6,320 nucleotides of DNA from JANLQX01 sp031418775 (GTDB taxonomy: Bacteria; Actinomycetota; Acidimicrobiia; Acidimicrobiales; JANYDT01), in NCBI GenBank assembly GCA_031418775.1, contig JANOJN010000250.1, positions 1 through 6,320 of the forward strand. Reading direction: 5' to 3'. Position numbers and translations under genes: made by a program. This document shows, in pieces, positions 1-5,762 of this stretch. Numbering within the stretch: the first letter of the stretch is position 1; each line of letters starts with the position of its first letter. The notes below the pieces were generated by a model, which saw only the letters and a list, made by a program, of their open reading frames with translations, made no database searches and had not been told where the DNA came from.

Positions 1-1
1 G

Positions 2-733
2 GACTTCCACAATCCGGTGATCCTGGCCAAGGACCTCGCCACGCTTGACATGTTCTCCGACGGCCGTCTCGAACTCGGGATCGGAGCCGGCTGGCTGCAG
101 GGTGAGTACGAGGCGATCGGCGTGCCGTTCGATCCGCCCGGCGTGCGGATCGACCGGATGATCGAGACGATTGCTGTGCTGCGCGCCTGCTTCGATGACG
201 GTGAGGTCAACGTGCAGGGCAAGCACGTGCACGCCGTTGGCTTCGAGGCGCTGCCGAAGCCCGTGCGCCGCGAAGGCCGGTCTCGACCGCCGTTGATGAT
301 CGGTGGCGGGGCCCGTCGTGTCCTCGGCGTCGCCGGACGTGAAGCCGACATCGTCAGTCTCAACTTCGACAACGTGTCCGGCAAGATCGGACCCGCCGGT
401 GTGGGCTCGTCCACGGCGGAGATCACCGCCGAGAAGATCGAGTGGATCAAGGCCGGAGCCGGCGATCGCTTCGACGCCCTGGAGTTGGAGATCGGCGCCT
501 ACTTCACGGTCGTCACTCCGGCCCGCGAGCAGACGCTCGAGAAGATGGCGCCGATGTTCGCGCTCACCCCCGAGCAATTCGGCGAGCATCCGCACGCATT
601 GATCGGCTCGGTCGATTCGATATGTGAGCAGATCATCGAACGACGCGAGCGCTACGGCATCAGCTACATCACCGTGAACCGTTCGAACCTCGAAGCATTC
701 GCACCCGTCGTCGCCCGGCTCGCCGGGCAGTAG
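2..733 (+). CDS. LLM-class (probable F420-dependent) oxidoreductase, 5' partial
   Basis: This gene is cut by the start of the window: the frame is open from base 2 (DFHNPVILAKDLATLD...), so the GTG at 17 is not a real start. The visible 243 residues carry luciferase-like monooxygenase (PF00296) hallmarks: LATLDMFSDGRLELGIGAGW, the conserved strand and glycine turn after the first third of the barrel, then PPLMIGGGARRVLGVAGREADIVSLN, the usual phosphate-binding region. The C-terminal part (ALIGSVDSICEQIIERRERYGISYITV) is the typical end of the TIM barrel. Compared with relatives of roughly 290-300 aa, about 50-60 N-terminal residues are missing. It most resembles actinobacterial F420-type oxidoreductases of the TIGR03621 kind (from memory, not searched). 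It lies 31 nt before a second LLM-class gene, probably in the same operon. FMN rather than F420 use cannot be excluded, and the substrate is unknown. Confidence 0.88.
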   Translation, partial: DFHNPVILAKDLATLDMFSDGRLELGIGAGWLQGEYEAIGVPFDPPGVRIDRMIETIAVLRACFDDGEVNVQGKHVHAVGFEALPKPVRREGRSRPPLMIGGGARRVLGVAGREADIVSLNFDNVSGKIGPAGVGSSTAEITAEKIEWIKAGAGDRFDALELEIGAYFTVVTPAREQTLEKMAPMFALTPEQFGEHPHALIGSVDSICEQIIERRERYGISYITVNRSNLEAFAPVVARLAGQ

Positions 734-752
734 TCCTCGCCATCAATACCGC

Positions 753-760
753 AAAGGAAA
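753..760 (+). promoter_or_regulatory. Ribosome binding site for the second LLM oxidoreductase
   Basis: AAAGGAAA lies with its GGA core 6 nt upstream of the ATG at 765. This is good Shine-Dalgarno spacing and fixes that start. The 31-nt gap after the previous stop has no recognisable promoter, which fits co-transcription. Confidence 0.6.
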
Positions 761-764
761 GCCC

Positions 765-1853
765 ATGAAGGTCGGTATCAACCTCCCCGCGCAGTTCCCC
801 TTCGCCAGCACCGAGCAGATGCTGCCGATGTACGAGCAGATGGGAGCCGACTCGTACTGGGCCCCCGATCACATCCTCGGTGTGTTCCACCCCGGGCTGT
901 GGGCCGACACTCCGCTCTCGGCCCTGGCTGCTGATCCCGACGCGTTCTACGACCCCTTCTGCTACGGCGCGGTCGCCGGTCGCATGACCACGAAGCCCTA
1001 CGGCATCTCGGTCACCGACGCCACGCGGCGCTGCGCGGCCGACCTGGCCCGTACTGCGCTCACGCTCAACGATCTGATCCCTGGCGGGTTCATCCTGGGG
1101 ATCGGGTCCGGCGAGGCCGAGAGCCTTCTCCCGTTCGGCTACCCGTTCGACAAGCCGGTTGCCCAGTTGGAGAAGGTGCTGATCGAGCTCCGCTCGCTTC
1201 TCGACACCGGAAAGATGCCCGGCGGCGGTGTCGGCCGGATGGGTCTGCCGCTGAAGGCCGAGGGTCGTGGTTCGCCGGCCGTCTGGGTTGCCGGTCACGG
1301 CGACCGGATGCTGCGCCTCACCGGTCAGTACGGCGACGGCTGGATCCCGGCATGGTGGATGTCGCCGACCGAGTACGGCGCCAAGCGCGCCATCATCGCC
1401 GAACACGCATCGAAGGCCGGTCGACCGATGCCCGAGTGCTCACTGCTTCCGTTCTGCCTGTTCGCCGAGTCACAGGACAAGGCGGCCGAGATGTTCGAGA
1501 AGGAACCTCTCGGCAAGCTGTTCGGCCTCTTCGCCATGGGCTCGATGTGGGAGGCCAACGGGATGAAGCACCCCCTCGGGAACGACTCGAAGGGCTTCAT
1601 CGACGTGATCATCCACGACCTCAACCCCGACGATCTTCGTGACCTTGCGCCCACGATCCCGTTCGAGATGGTCAAGCAGGTGCTCTTCATCGGCAACGCC
1701 GAGGAGCTCGCCGGCCAGTTCGAGGCTTATGCCAAGAACGGACTCGAACATGTCGTTCTGGCCAACCTCACCGGTGTGATCGGCGGCATGGACGAGATCA
1801 TCGCCCGCGGCGCCGATCTTCCGCATCTGCGCAACGTTCTCTCCGAACTCTGA
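765..1853 (+). CDS. LLM-class F420-dependent oxidoreductase
   Basis: A complete 362-aa luciferase-like (PF00296) TIM-barrel oxidoreductase, probably a cytosolic enzyme using reduced or oxidised F420 as hydride carrier. The N-terminus MKVGINLPAQFPF is the usual first strand, followed by YWAPDHI in place of the family's W.pDH. GGFILGIGSGE (residues 107-117) resembles the glycine-rich segment of FGD/Mer-type enzymes, and VWVAGHGDRMLRLTGQYGDGWIPAWW (from residue 173) is the conserved cofactor-phosphate region. It has no signal peptide or membrane segment. The start is supported by AAAGGAAA at 753-760. The protein is unlike the preceding partial LLM gene in sequence and is somewhat longer, so the pair is not a recent tandem duplication. 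It sits between that gene and a P450, which suggests a redox step in the same pathway. Family assignment is firm; F420 versus FMN, and the substrate, are inference. Confidence 0.9.
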   Translation: MKVGINLPAQFPFASTEQMLPMYEQMGADSYWAPDHILGVFHPGLWADTPLSALAADPDAFYDPFCYGAVAGRMTTKPYGISVTDATRRCAADLARTALTLNDLIPGGFILGIGSGEAESLLPFGYPFDKPVAQLEKVLIELRSLLDTGKMPGGGVGRMGLPLKAEGRGSPAVWVAGHGDRMLRLTGQYGDGWIPAWWMSPTEYGAKRAIIAEHASKAGRPMPECSLLPFCLFAESQDKAAEMFEKEPLGKLFGLFAMGSMWEANGMKHPLGNDSKGFIDVIIHDLNPDDLRDLAPTIPFEMVKQVLFIGNAEELAGQFEAYAKNGLEHVVLANLTGVIGGMDEIIARGADLPHLRNVLSEL

Positions 1854-1896
1854 TCCACCAGCGTTTCACGCGCTCGTCCGCTCCGCCCGTACAAAC

Positions 1897-1902
1897 GAGG
1901 AA
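1897..1902 (+). promoter_or_regulatory. Ribosome binding site for the P450 gene
   Basis: GAGGAA ends 6 nt before the ATG at 1909 and fixes that start. The 55-nt gap after the preceding stop shows no convincing promoter, so the P450 is probably read from the upstream transcript. Confidence 0.6.
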
Positions 1903-1908
1903 CCCCAA

Positions 1909-3186
1909 ATGTCAGCCGATATCGATCTCGCCACCTTCAATCCGTTCGACCCGCAAACCCTCCAGTGCCCGTATCCGCACTACGCGAAGATGCGCGTCGA
2001 TGCCCCCGTGCACCACATCGAGTCGATGGGGATGTACTTCGTCACCCGTCACGACATGGTGAACGAGGTCATCCGCGACGTCACGACCTACTCATCGCAG
2101 TTCGGGAACACCTCGATGCCGCTGCCGGCCGAGGCCCGTGAGCGCATGATGGCGGTGATCGCCGACGGGTACCCGAGGGTGCCGACCATGCTCACAGCCG
2201 ATCCGCCGACGCACACCCGCTACCGCCGGCTCGTGTCGAAGGCGTTCACGCCACGGTCCATCGTGGAGCTCGAGCCCGTCATCCGGGCGATCACCACGCG
2301 GCTCATCGACAGTTGGATCGACACCGGCCGGATCGAGTTCGTCAAGCAGTTCGCCGTTCCGCTGCCGGTCGAAGTGATCGCCAAGGCCCTGAACGTGCCC
2401 GATGACCGCCTCGCCGACTTCAAGCGTTGGTCCGATGACTCGATTGCCGGGATCGGCACCAACATCTCGTTGGATCAGCGCATCGAGGCCGAGCGCGGGG
2501 TGAACGAGTTCCAGCACTACTTCGCCGATGCGCTCGAACAGCGTCGTGTCCATCCTCAGGAAGACCTGCTGACCAAGCTCCTCAACGCACGCATCGACGA
2601 CGCCGATCCCGACGTGACCGACATGCGTGCGCTCGACATGCCGGAGATGCTCAGCATCGTCCAGCAGTTGTTGGTGGCCGGCAACGAGACGACCACGAAG
2701 ATGCTCACCGAGATGATGCGCCTTCTGGGCGAGAATCCGGACAAGTGGGAGGCCGTCAAGCGTGATCCGTCGATGGTGCCTGGCGTGGTCGAGGAGACCC
2801 TGCGCCTGTCCACGCCCACGCAGGGCATGTTCCGCATCGCCACCCGCGATGTCGAACTCGGCGGGGTCCACATCCCGAAGGGCAGCCGGGTGGTCGTGGT
2901 GTTCAGCTCGGCCAACCGCGACGAAACCGTGTTCGTGGATCCCGACGAGTTCGATCCCAAGCGTTCCAACGTCACCGACCACCTCGCGTTCGGCAAGGGC
3001 ACCCACTTCTGTGTCGGAGCGAACCTGTCGCGGTTGGAAGGCCGTGTCGCCCTGGAGGAGATCAGCAAACGCGTTGAGTCGTTCACGCTTCCCGACACTA
3101 ATCAGTACGCATACCATGCGAGCTTCATGCTCCGCGGACTCACCAGCCTCGACATCGATGTGGTCCCCGCCAAGGTGAACGCATGA
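1909..3186 (+). CDS. Cytochrome P450 monooxygenase
   Basis: A 425-aa soluble bacterial class P450, expected to insert one oxygen atom into a hydrophobic substrate using electrons from a ferredoxin and reductase encoded elsewhere. All diagnostic motifs are intact: the I-helix oxygen-activation motif A257-G-N-E-T-T262, the K-helix E296-T-L-R299, and the haem-binding loop F361-GKGTHF-C368-VG with Cys368 as the axial ligand. The helix-C motif DPPTHTRYRRLVSKAF is also typical. There is no N-terminal membrane anchor, as expected for a bacterial enzyme, and the length is standard. The stop overlaps the SDR start by 4 nt (ATGA), so the two are translationally coupled; a hydroxylation followed by alcohol oxidation is a reasonable inference. 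No ferredoxin gene is in the window. I cannot assign a CYP family from memory. Confidence 0.95.
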   Translation: MSADIDLATFNPFDPQTLQCPYPHYAKMRVDAPVHHIESMGMYFVTRHDMVNEVIRDVTTYSSQFGNTSMPLPAEARERMMAVIADGYPRVPTMLTADPPTHTRYRRLVSKAFTPRSIVELEPVIRAITTRLIDSWIDTGRIEFVKQFAVPLPVEVIAKALNVPDDRLADFKRWSDDSIAGIGTNISLDQRIEAERGVNEFQHYFADALEQRRVHPQEDLLTKLLNARIDDADPDVTDMRALDMPEMLSIVQQLLVAGNETTTKMLTEMMRLLGENPDKWEAVKRDPSMVPGVVEETLRLSTPTQGMFRIATRDVELGGVHIPKGSRVVVVFSSANRDETVFVDPDEFDPKRSNVTDHLAFGKGTHFCVGANLSRLEGRVALEEISKRVESFTLPDTNQYAYHASFMLRGLTSLDIDVVPAKVNA

Positions 3187-3992
3187 GCGGGGAGCTCGAC
3201 GGCAAGATCGTCGTCGTCACCGGCTCGAGCCGTGGCATCGGCCGCGGTGCTGCCGTCGCCTTCGGTGAGAAGGGGGCCACCGTTTACGTGACCGGGCGCA
3301 CCACCACGGGGGAGCTCTCGATCGGTGAGACCGCGAGGTTGGTCAACGAAGCCGGCGGTCATGGGATCGCCGTCGAAGTCGATCATGGCGATGACACACA
3401 GATCGAGCGGCTCTTCGCTCAGGTCGGCGCGGAGCAGGGCAAGCTCAACGTCCTCGTGAACAACGTCTACAAGATCCCGAATCCTCCGGCCTGGGGCGGC
3501 GGTTTCTGGGACCATCCCATCCAGGTGTGGGACGACCAGGTCGGCATCGGCCTGCGTGCTCACTACGTGGCGTCATGGTACGCAGCTCCGTTGTTGTTCG
3601 CCGCCGGGCCCGGTGGCTTCATCTGCAACGTGTCGTCTCCGGGTGGATCGAGCTACCACTTCAGCTCGTCCTACGGGGCGGGCAAGGCCGGCCTCGACCG
3701 GTTGAGCGCCGACATGGCCATCGAGCTCGAGCCCAAGGGCATCGCCTGCGTGTCGCTCTACCCAGGAAGCGTCGCGACCGAGTTCATCAAGGCTTCGTCG
3801 GCGGCGCGGGGTATGGATCTCGCGAAGGCGCAGACTCCGCTTGGAGTCGGTCGGACCATCGCGGCGCTCGCCGTTGCTCCCGACCTGATGGAGCGCAGCG
3901 GATCGATCCAGTGGTGTGAGGACGTGTCACGCGAGTTCGACGTGCATGACGAGAACGGGAACCTGCTTCCCGCCTACGGTCGGCGCTCCTAG
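3183..3992 (+). CDS. SDR-family oxidoreductase, DHRS1-like
   Basis: A 269-aa short-chain dehydrogenase/reductase, cytosolic and NAD(P)-dependent. The Rossmann motif T13-G-S-S-R-G-I-G20 is followed by a basic residue region (VTGRTTTG) that would suit NADPH. The usual NNAG is replaced by N93-N-V-Y96. The catalytic set is S151 in NVSSPGG and Y164-GAG-K168. The stretch SSPGG..Y.F...YG.GKAGLDRL...ELEPKGIACVSLYPG closely resembles the animal DHRS1 group, which shares SSPG, YGVGK and VSLWPG (recalled, not searched). The start overlaps the P450 stop as ATGA, so it is probably translated by re-initiation. The TAG stop is formed at the left edge of an inverted-repeat element: the TA is the putative target dinucleotide. 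It probably oxidises a hydroxyl group made by the P450, or reduces a related ketone; the substrate is unknown. Confidence 0.92.
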   Translation: MSGELDGKIVVVTGSSRGIGRGAAVAFGEKGATVYVTGRTTTGELSIGETARLVNEAGGHGIAVEVDHGDDTQIERLFAQVGAEQGKLNVLVNNVYKIPNPPAWGGGFWDHPIQVWDDQVGIGLRAHYVASWYAAPLLFAAGPGGFICNVSSPGGSSYHFSSSYGAGKAGLDRLSADMAIELEPKGIACVSLYPGSVATEFIKASSAARGMDLAKAQTPLGVGRTIAALAVAPDLMERSGSIQWCEDVSREFDVHDENGNLLPAYGRRS

Positions 3993-4101
3993 TGTCCCGA
4001 ATCACAAGTCTGCTGCCGGATTCCGCCGTCGCGGCGTCCTCGTCGTTGCGGTTGGACAAGGCAGGCGCCGCCTCCTGCGTCCTTGCCACGACGAAATCCG
4101 A

Positions 4102-4118
4102 CTCGCGAATTCCGCGAG
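4102..4118. repeat. Inverted repeat upstream of the hydratase gene
   Basis: CTCGCG (4102-4107) and CGCGAG (4113-4118) are perfect arms around AATTC. The repeat lies 26 nt before the hydratase ATG, just upstream of a -10-like TACGAT (4124-4129). It could be an operator, but it is also a side hairpin of the inverted-repeat element, balanced by CGCCG-TCG-CGGCG at 4024-4036. Structure within the element is the simpler explanation. Confidence 0.35.
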
Positions 4119-4123
4119 CCGCT

Positions 4124-4129
4124 TACGAT
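4124..4129 (+). promoter_or_regulatory. Possible -10 box inside the right terminal repeat
   Basis: TACGAT fits the TANNNT pattern sufficient for many actinobacterial promoters and would start transcription about 4136, just before the hydratase ATG at 4144. No -35 hexamer is seen at the right distance. If real, the element would give the hydratase its own promoter. This is weak, as it rests on one hexamer. Confidence 0.2.
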
Positions 4130-4143
4130 TCGGGACACTAGCC

Positions 4144-4992
4144 ATGTCGTCGGGCGATGGTGTTCTGCTGATCGACGAGCCGCTGCCGAAGGTTCGGCGC
4201 TTCACCATGAATCGTCCGGAGAAACGCAACGCGTTGAACGATGCGCTGCGCGGAGCGCTCTTCGATGCGCTCCGTGATGGCGATGGTTCCCGTGACTGCT
4301 CCGTGATGATCATTCGCGGGGCCGGCCAGAGTTTCTGTGCCGGCTACGACCTCGGCATGCCGAACCACGATGTGGAGCGGACAATCGCCAAGCAGGACGG
4401 ATGGTGGAGCCGTCATGTCGTCAACAACTGGTTCGAGATGTGGGACATGGCCACGCCGATCATCGGACAGGTCCACGGCTTCTGCCTCGCCGGAGGAACC
4501 GAGCTCGCCGCCGCGTGCGACCTGCTCTACGTGGCCGACGACGCGCAGATCGGCTATCCACCGGTTCGGCTGATGTCGCCGCCGGACATGCAGTGGCAGC
4601 CGTGGCTCATGGGCATGCGCCGGGGCATGGAGATGCTGCTGACCGGCGACGCCATCAGCGGGGTCGAGGCGGTCGAATGCGGCGCGGCCAACAAGTCGTT
4701 CCCGATCGACGCCCTCGACGCCGAGGTGTTGCGGGTGGCCGAGCGCGTGTCCCTGGTACCGAAGGATCTGCTGACGCTGAACAAGCGCGCCGGACATCGA
4801 CAGATGGAGGCCATGGGTATTCGGGCCGGGCTCCGGGCCGGTGCCGACATCCAGGCCATGGGCTTCCACCAGGCTTCGTCGCGGGCGTACATGAAGTCGT
4901 TCGCCGAGAAGGGCGTGAAGGCTGCTCTTTCCGAGCGCGACAAGGCCTTCGGCGACTTCCGTGAACGCGAAAGCGGTTCCGGTCCGACGTAA
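4144..4992 (+). CDS. Enoyl-CoA hydratase/isomerase (crotonase) family protein
   Basis: A 282-aa crotonase-fold protein, expected to act on an acyl-CoA thioester in the cytosol. Residues 17-32 (VRRFTMNRPEKRNALN) are the classic first motif. The first oxyanion-hole segment is G59-AGQSFCAG-Y-D69-L, the second is G112-FCLAGGTELAAACD with Glu120 aligned to the Glu144 general acid/base of rat crotonase. The second catalytic glutamate (Glu164, in GQPE) appears replaced by Pro140 in IGYPPVRL, so ordinary hydration is uncertain; an isomerase, hydrolase or other crotonase reaction is possible. ATG 4144 is chosen because the family homology starts just after it; the frame is open further upstream, but that part is the inverted-repeat element and the SDR gene read in another frame. 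No strong ribosome binding site is seen. It likely belonged to the preceding operon before the element inserted. Confidence 0.88.
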   Translation: MSSGDGVLLIDEPLPKVRRFTMNRPEKRNALNDALRGALFDALRDGDGSRDCSVMIIRGAGQSFCAGYDLGMPNHDVERTIAKQDGWWSRHVVNNWFEMWDMATPIIGQVHGFCLAGGTELAAACDLLYVADDAQIGYPPVRLMSPPDMQWQPWLMGMRRGMEMLLTGDAISGVEAVECGAANKSFPIDALDAEVLRVAERVSLVPKDLLTLNKRAGHRQMEAMGIRAGLRAGADIQAMGFHQASSRAYMKSFAEKGVKAALSERDKAFGDFRERESGSGPT

Positions 4993-5013
4993 CACCCAGA
5001 CTGCATTGCAGAT

Positions 5014-5034
5014 CGCATCGCAGAATGCGATGCG
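5014..5034. promoter_or_regulatory. Palindromic operator of the toxin-antitoxin operon
   Basis: CGCATCGCA (5014-5022) and TGCGATGCG (5026-5034) form a perfect 9-bp inverted repeat around GAA. A second overlapping palindrome, GATGCGCATC, covers 5029-5038. A near direct repeat, GCATTGCAGA (5003-5012) and GCATCGCAGA (5015-5024), is spaced 12 bp, about one helical turn. The site covers the -35 region just before the -10 box at 5042. This is the arrangement expected if the ribbon-helix-helix antitoxin represses its own operon. Confidence 0.7.
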
Positions 5035-5041
5035 CATCGAC

Positions 5042-5047
5042 TATCGT
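5042..5047 (+). promoter_or_regulatory. -10 box, probable leaderless antitoxin transcript
   Basis: TATCGT fits the TANNNT pattern. A start about 7 nt downstream falls at 5054-5055, on the antitoxin ATG itself. No Shine-Dalgarno sequence precedes that ATG, so a leaderless mRNA, common in actinobacteria, is the likely reading. No clear -35 is seen. Confidence 0.5.
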
Positions 5048-5054
5048 GTCGCCC

Positions 5055-5303
5055 ATGGCTCAGTTGGTCACTCGCGTCGATGACGCCCTTGCCGAAGCAC
5101 TCGATGAGCTCGTGGCGTCCGGTTCGGTTGCGAGCCGTTCGGAAGCCGTTCGCCTCGGTCTGGAACAGCTCATCGAACATCACCGCCGAGCCAAGATCGG
5201 TGAGGCGATACGAGACGGCTATCTCCGGATCCCCCAGACCGACGAAGAACTCGCCTGGAGCGACGCCGCTTCGGCAGCGATGATTGCCGAGGAACCGTGG
5301 TGA
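5055..5303 (+). CDS. Ribbon-helix-helix antitoxin
   Basis: An 82-aa acidic protein with a ribbon-helix-helix (MetJ/Arc, CopG-like) DNA-binding domain. AQLVTRV (residues 2-8) is the DNA-contacting strand, DDALAEALDELVASG the first helix and SRSEAVRLGLEQLIEHHR (27-44) the second. The C-terminal part, with DEELAWSDAASAAMIAEEPW, is the acidic tail that in such antitoxins wraps and neutralises the toxin. An in-frame ATG at 5025 exists, but it lies within the operator and adds residues outside the domain; ATG 5055 is preferred because homology and the -10 spacing both point there. The stop overlaps the toxin start as GTGA, and GAGGAA (5289-5294) inside this gene serves as the toxin's ribosome binding site. 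It likely represses its own operon through the 5014-5034 palindrome, alone and with the toxin as co-repressor. Identification rests on the fold pattern and the adjacent MazF. Confidence 0.85.
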   Translation: MAQLVTRVDDALAEALDELVASGSVASRSEAVRLGLEQLIEHHRRAKIGEAIRDGYLRIPQTDEELAWSDAASAAMIAEEPW

Positions 5304-5617
5304 TCGCGGCGCCTGTCCAGGGTGAGATCTGGTGGGCCGAAGCAGCCGACAAGAGGCGCCCAGTGCTCGTCGTGACTCGTTCCGTGGCGGTACCCGTGCT
5401 CACGGCAATCCTGGTCGCCCCGATCACTCGAACGATCAGACATATACCGACCGAGATTGCTCTCGGCGAACGACAAGGGCTGCCCGACGACTGCGTCGCG
5501 TCGTTCGACAACCTCCAGCCCATTCGAACAACAATGCTCGTCAGTCGAATCGGTCACTTAGCGATCGACCAGGATGACGAAATCTGCCGAGTGCTCAACG
5601 CTTTGGCCGACTGCTGA
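5300..5617 (+). CDS. mazF: MazF/PemK-family mRNA interferase toxin
   Basis: A 105-aa MazF/PemK-like endoribonuclease toxin, expected to cut mRNA at a short specific sequence when free of its antitoxin. The first strand VQGEIWWAE (residues 6-14) matches the family's G.I....; RRPVLVVTR (19-27) holds the conserved basic-Arg-Pro segment of the active site; VAPITRT (39-45) holds the conserved Thr/Ser region; and SFDNLQPI (68-75) is the family's D-N-L-Q/R motif. The length is normal. Two tandem GTG codons are available: GTG 5300 overlaps the antitoxin stop as GTGA and lies 5 nt after GAGGAA (5289-5294), while GTG 5297 would leave only 2 nt, so 5300 is preferred. Translation is thus coupled to the antitoxin. 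The gene appears intact, with no frameshift. The cleavage sequence cannot be predicted from this reading. Confidence 0.9.
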   Translation: MIAAPVQGEIWWAEAADKRRPVLVVTRSVAVPVLTAILVAPITRTIRHIPTEIALGERQGLPDDCVASFDNLQPIRTTMLVSRIGHLAIDQDDEICRVLNALADC

Positions 5618-5620
5618 CTA

Positions 5621-5648
5621 CGCAGGTTGCTTATCCAGCGCAGGTTGC
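5621..5648 (+). repeat. Short direct repeat after the toxin gene
   Basis: CGCAGGTTGC occurs at 5621-5630 and again at 5639-5648, 18 bp apart (start to start). It may be a regulator site or chance. The rest of the 145-nt gap to the next gene holds two inverted repeats listed separately, and no clear terminator for the toxin operon. Confidence 0.3.
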
Positions 5649-5681
5649 CGGTTGATGTTGTCTGTCTTGTCGAACGTGCGA

Positions 5682-5697
5682 ACGGGGCTGGCCCCGT
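5682..5697. promoter_or_regulatory. Perfect inverted repeat upstream of the peroxidase gene
   Basis: ACGGGGC (5682-5688) and GCCCCGT (5691-5697) flank TG. There is no U-tract after it, so it is not a canonical intrinsic terminator, though U-less hairpins can terminate in actinobacteria. A -10-like TAGGAT begins at its last base (5697-5702), so it could equally be an operator in the peroxidase promoter. Confidence 0.4.
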
Positions 5698-5709
5698 AGG
5701 ATCATGAGA

Positions 5710-5733
5710 GGTGTCGGCGATTTGTTCGACACC
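5710..5733 (+). promoter_or_regulatory. Stem-loop in the probable peroxidase leader
   Basis: GGTGTCG (5710-5716) pairs perfectly with CGACACC (5727-5733) around a 10-nt loop. It lies between the putative -10 (5697-5702) and the ribosome binding site (5751-5756), so it would fold in the 5' leader or act as a regulator site. Its function is not known. Confidence 0.35.
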
Positions 5734-5750
5734 CTACGAACACCGATCAA

Positions 5751-5756
5751 GAGGGA
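5751..5756 (+). promoter_or_regulatory. Ribosome binding site for the selenoprotein peroxidase
   Basis: GAGGGA ends 6 nt before the ATG at 5763. This strong, well-spaced site supports a translated gene starting here, even though the frame meets a TGA after 35 codons. Confidence 0.7.
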
Positions 5757-5762
5757 CTACTG

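Larger units (their letters stand above)
3990..4140. mobile_element. MITE-like inverted-repeat element with TA flanks
   Basis: A non-coding 147-bp segment (3992-4138) is flanked by TA at 3990-3991 and 4139-4140. The outer ends TAGTGTCCCGAATC (3990-4003) and GATTCGGGACACTA (4127-4140) are perfect reverse complements over 14 bp. The match extends to 17 of 19 bp (ACAAG inward on the left, CTTAC on the right). Inside, further arms pair: TCGTCGT 4040-4046 with ACGACGA 4088-4094, CAAGG 4057-4061 with CCTTG 4081-4085, and a near-central palindrome AGGCG-C-CGCCT at 4063-4073. Two side hairpins lie at 4024-4036 and 4102-4118. No transposase is encoded. TA flanks plus terminal repeats fit a MITE mobilised by an IS630/Tc1-mariner type transposase, which targets TA. 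A structured regulatory RNA or a dispersed palindromic repeat remains possible. Confidence 0.62.

Noticed and set aside
1..12. GGACTTCCACAA at the window start recurs at 5768-5779 in the peroxidase gene
   Set aside because: About one 12-mer match is expected by chance among all pairs in 6.3 kb; both copies encode unrelated protein segments.
1873..1899. CTCGT/ACGAG pairing that could hide the P450 ribosome binding site
   Set aside because: Only 5 bp with a 17-nt loop; too weak to call.
2092..3117. Long antisense open frame (341 aa) opposite the P450, and similar antisense frames at 669-1406 and 4138-5037
   Set aside because: They are mirror frames of GC-rich genes with clear family motifs on the + strand; their translations are low-complexity and show no domain.
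3916..4143. N-terminal extension of the hydratase reading frame back into the SDR gene
   Set aside because: The extension overlaps the SDR in another frame and runs through the inverted-repeat element; crotonase homology begins just after ATG 4144.
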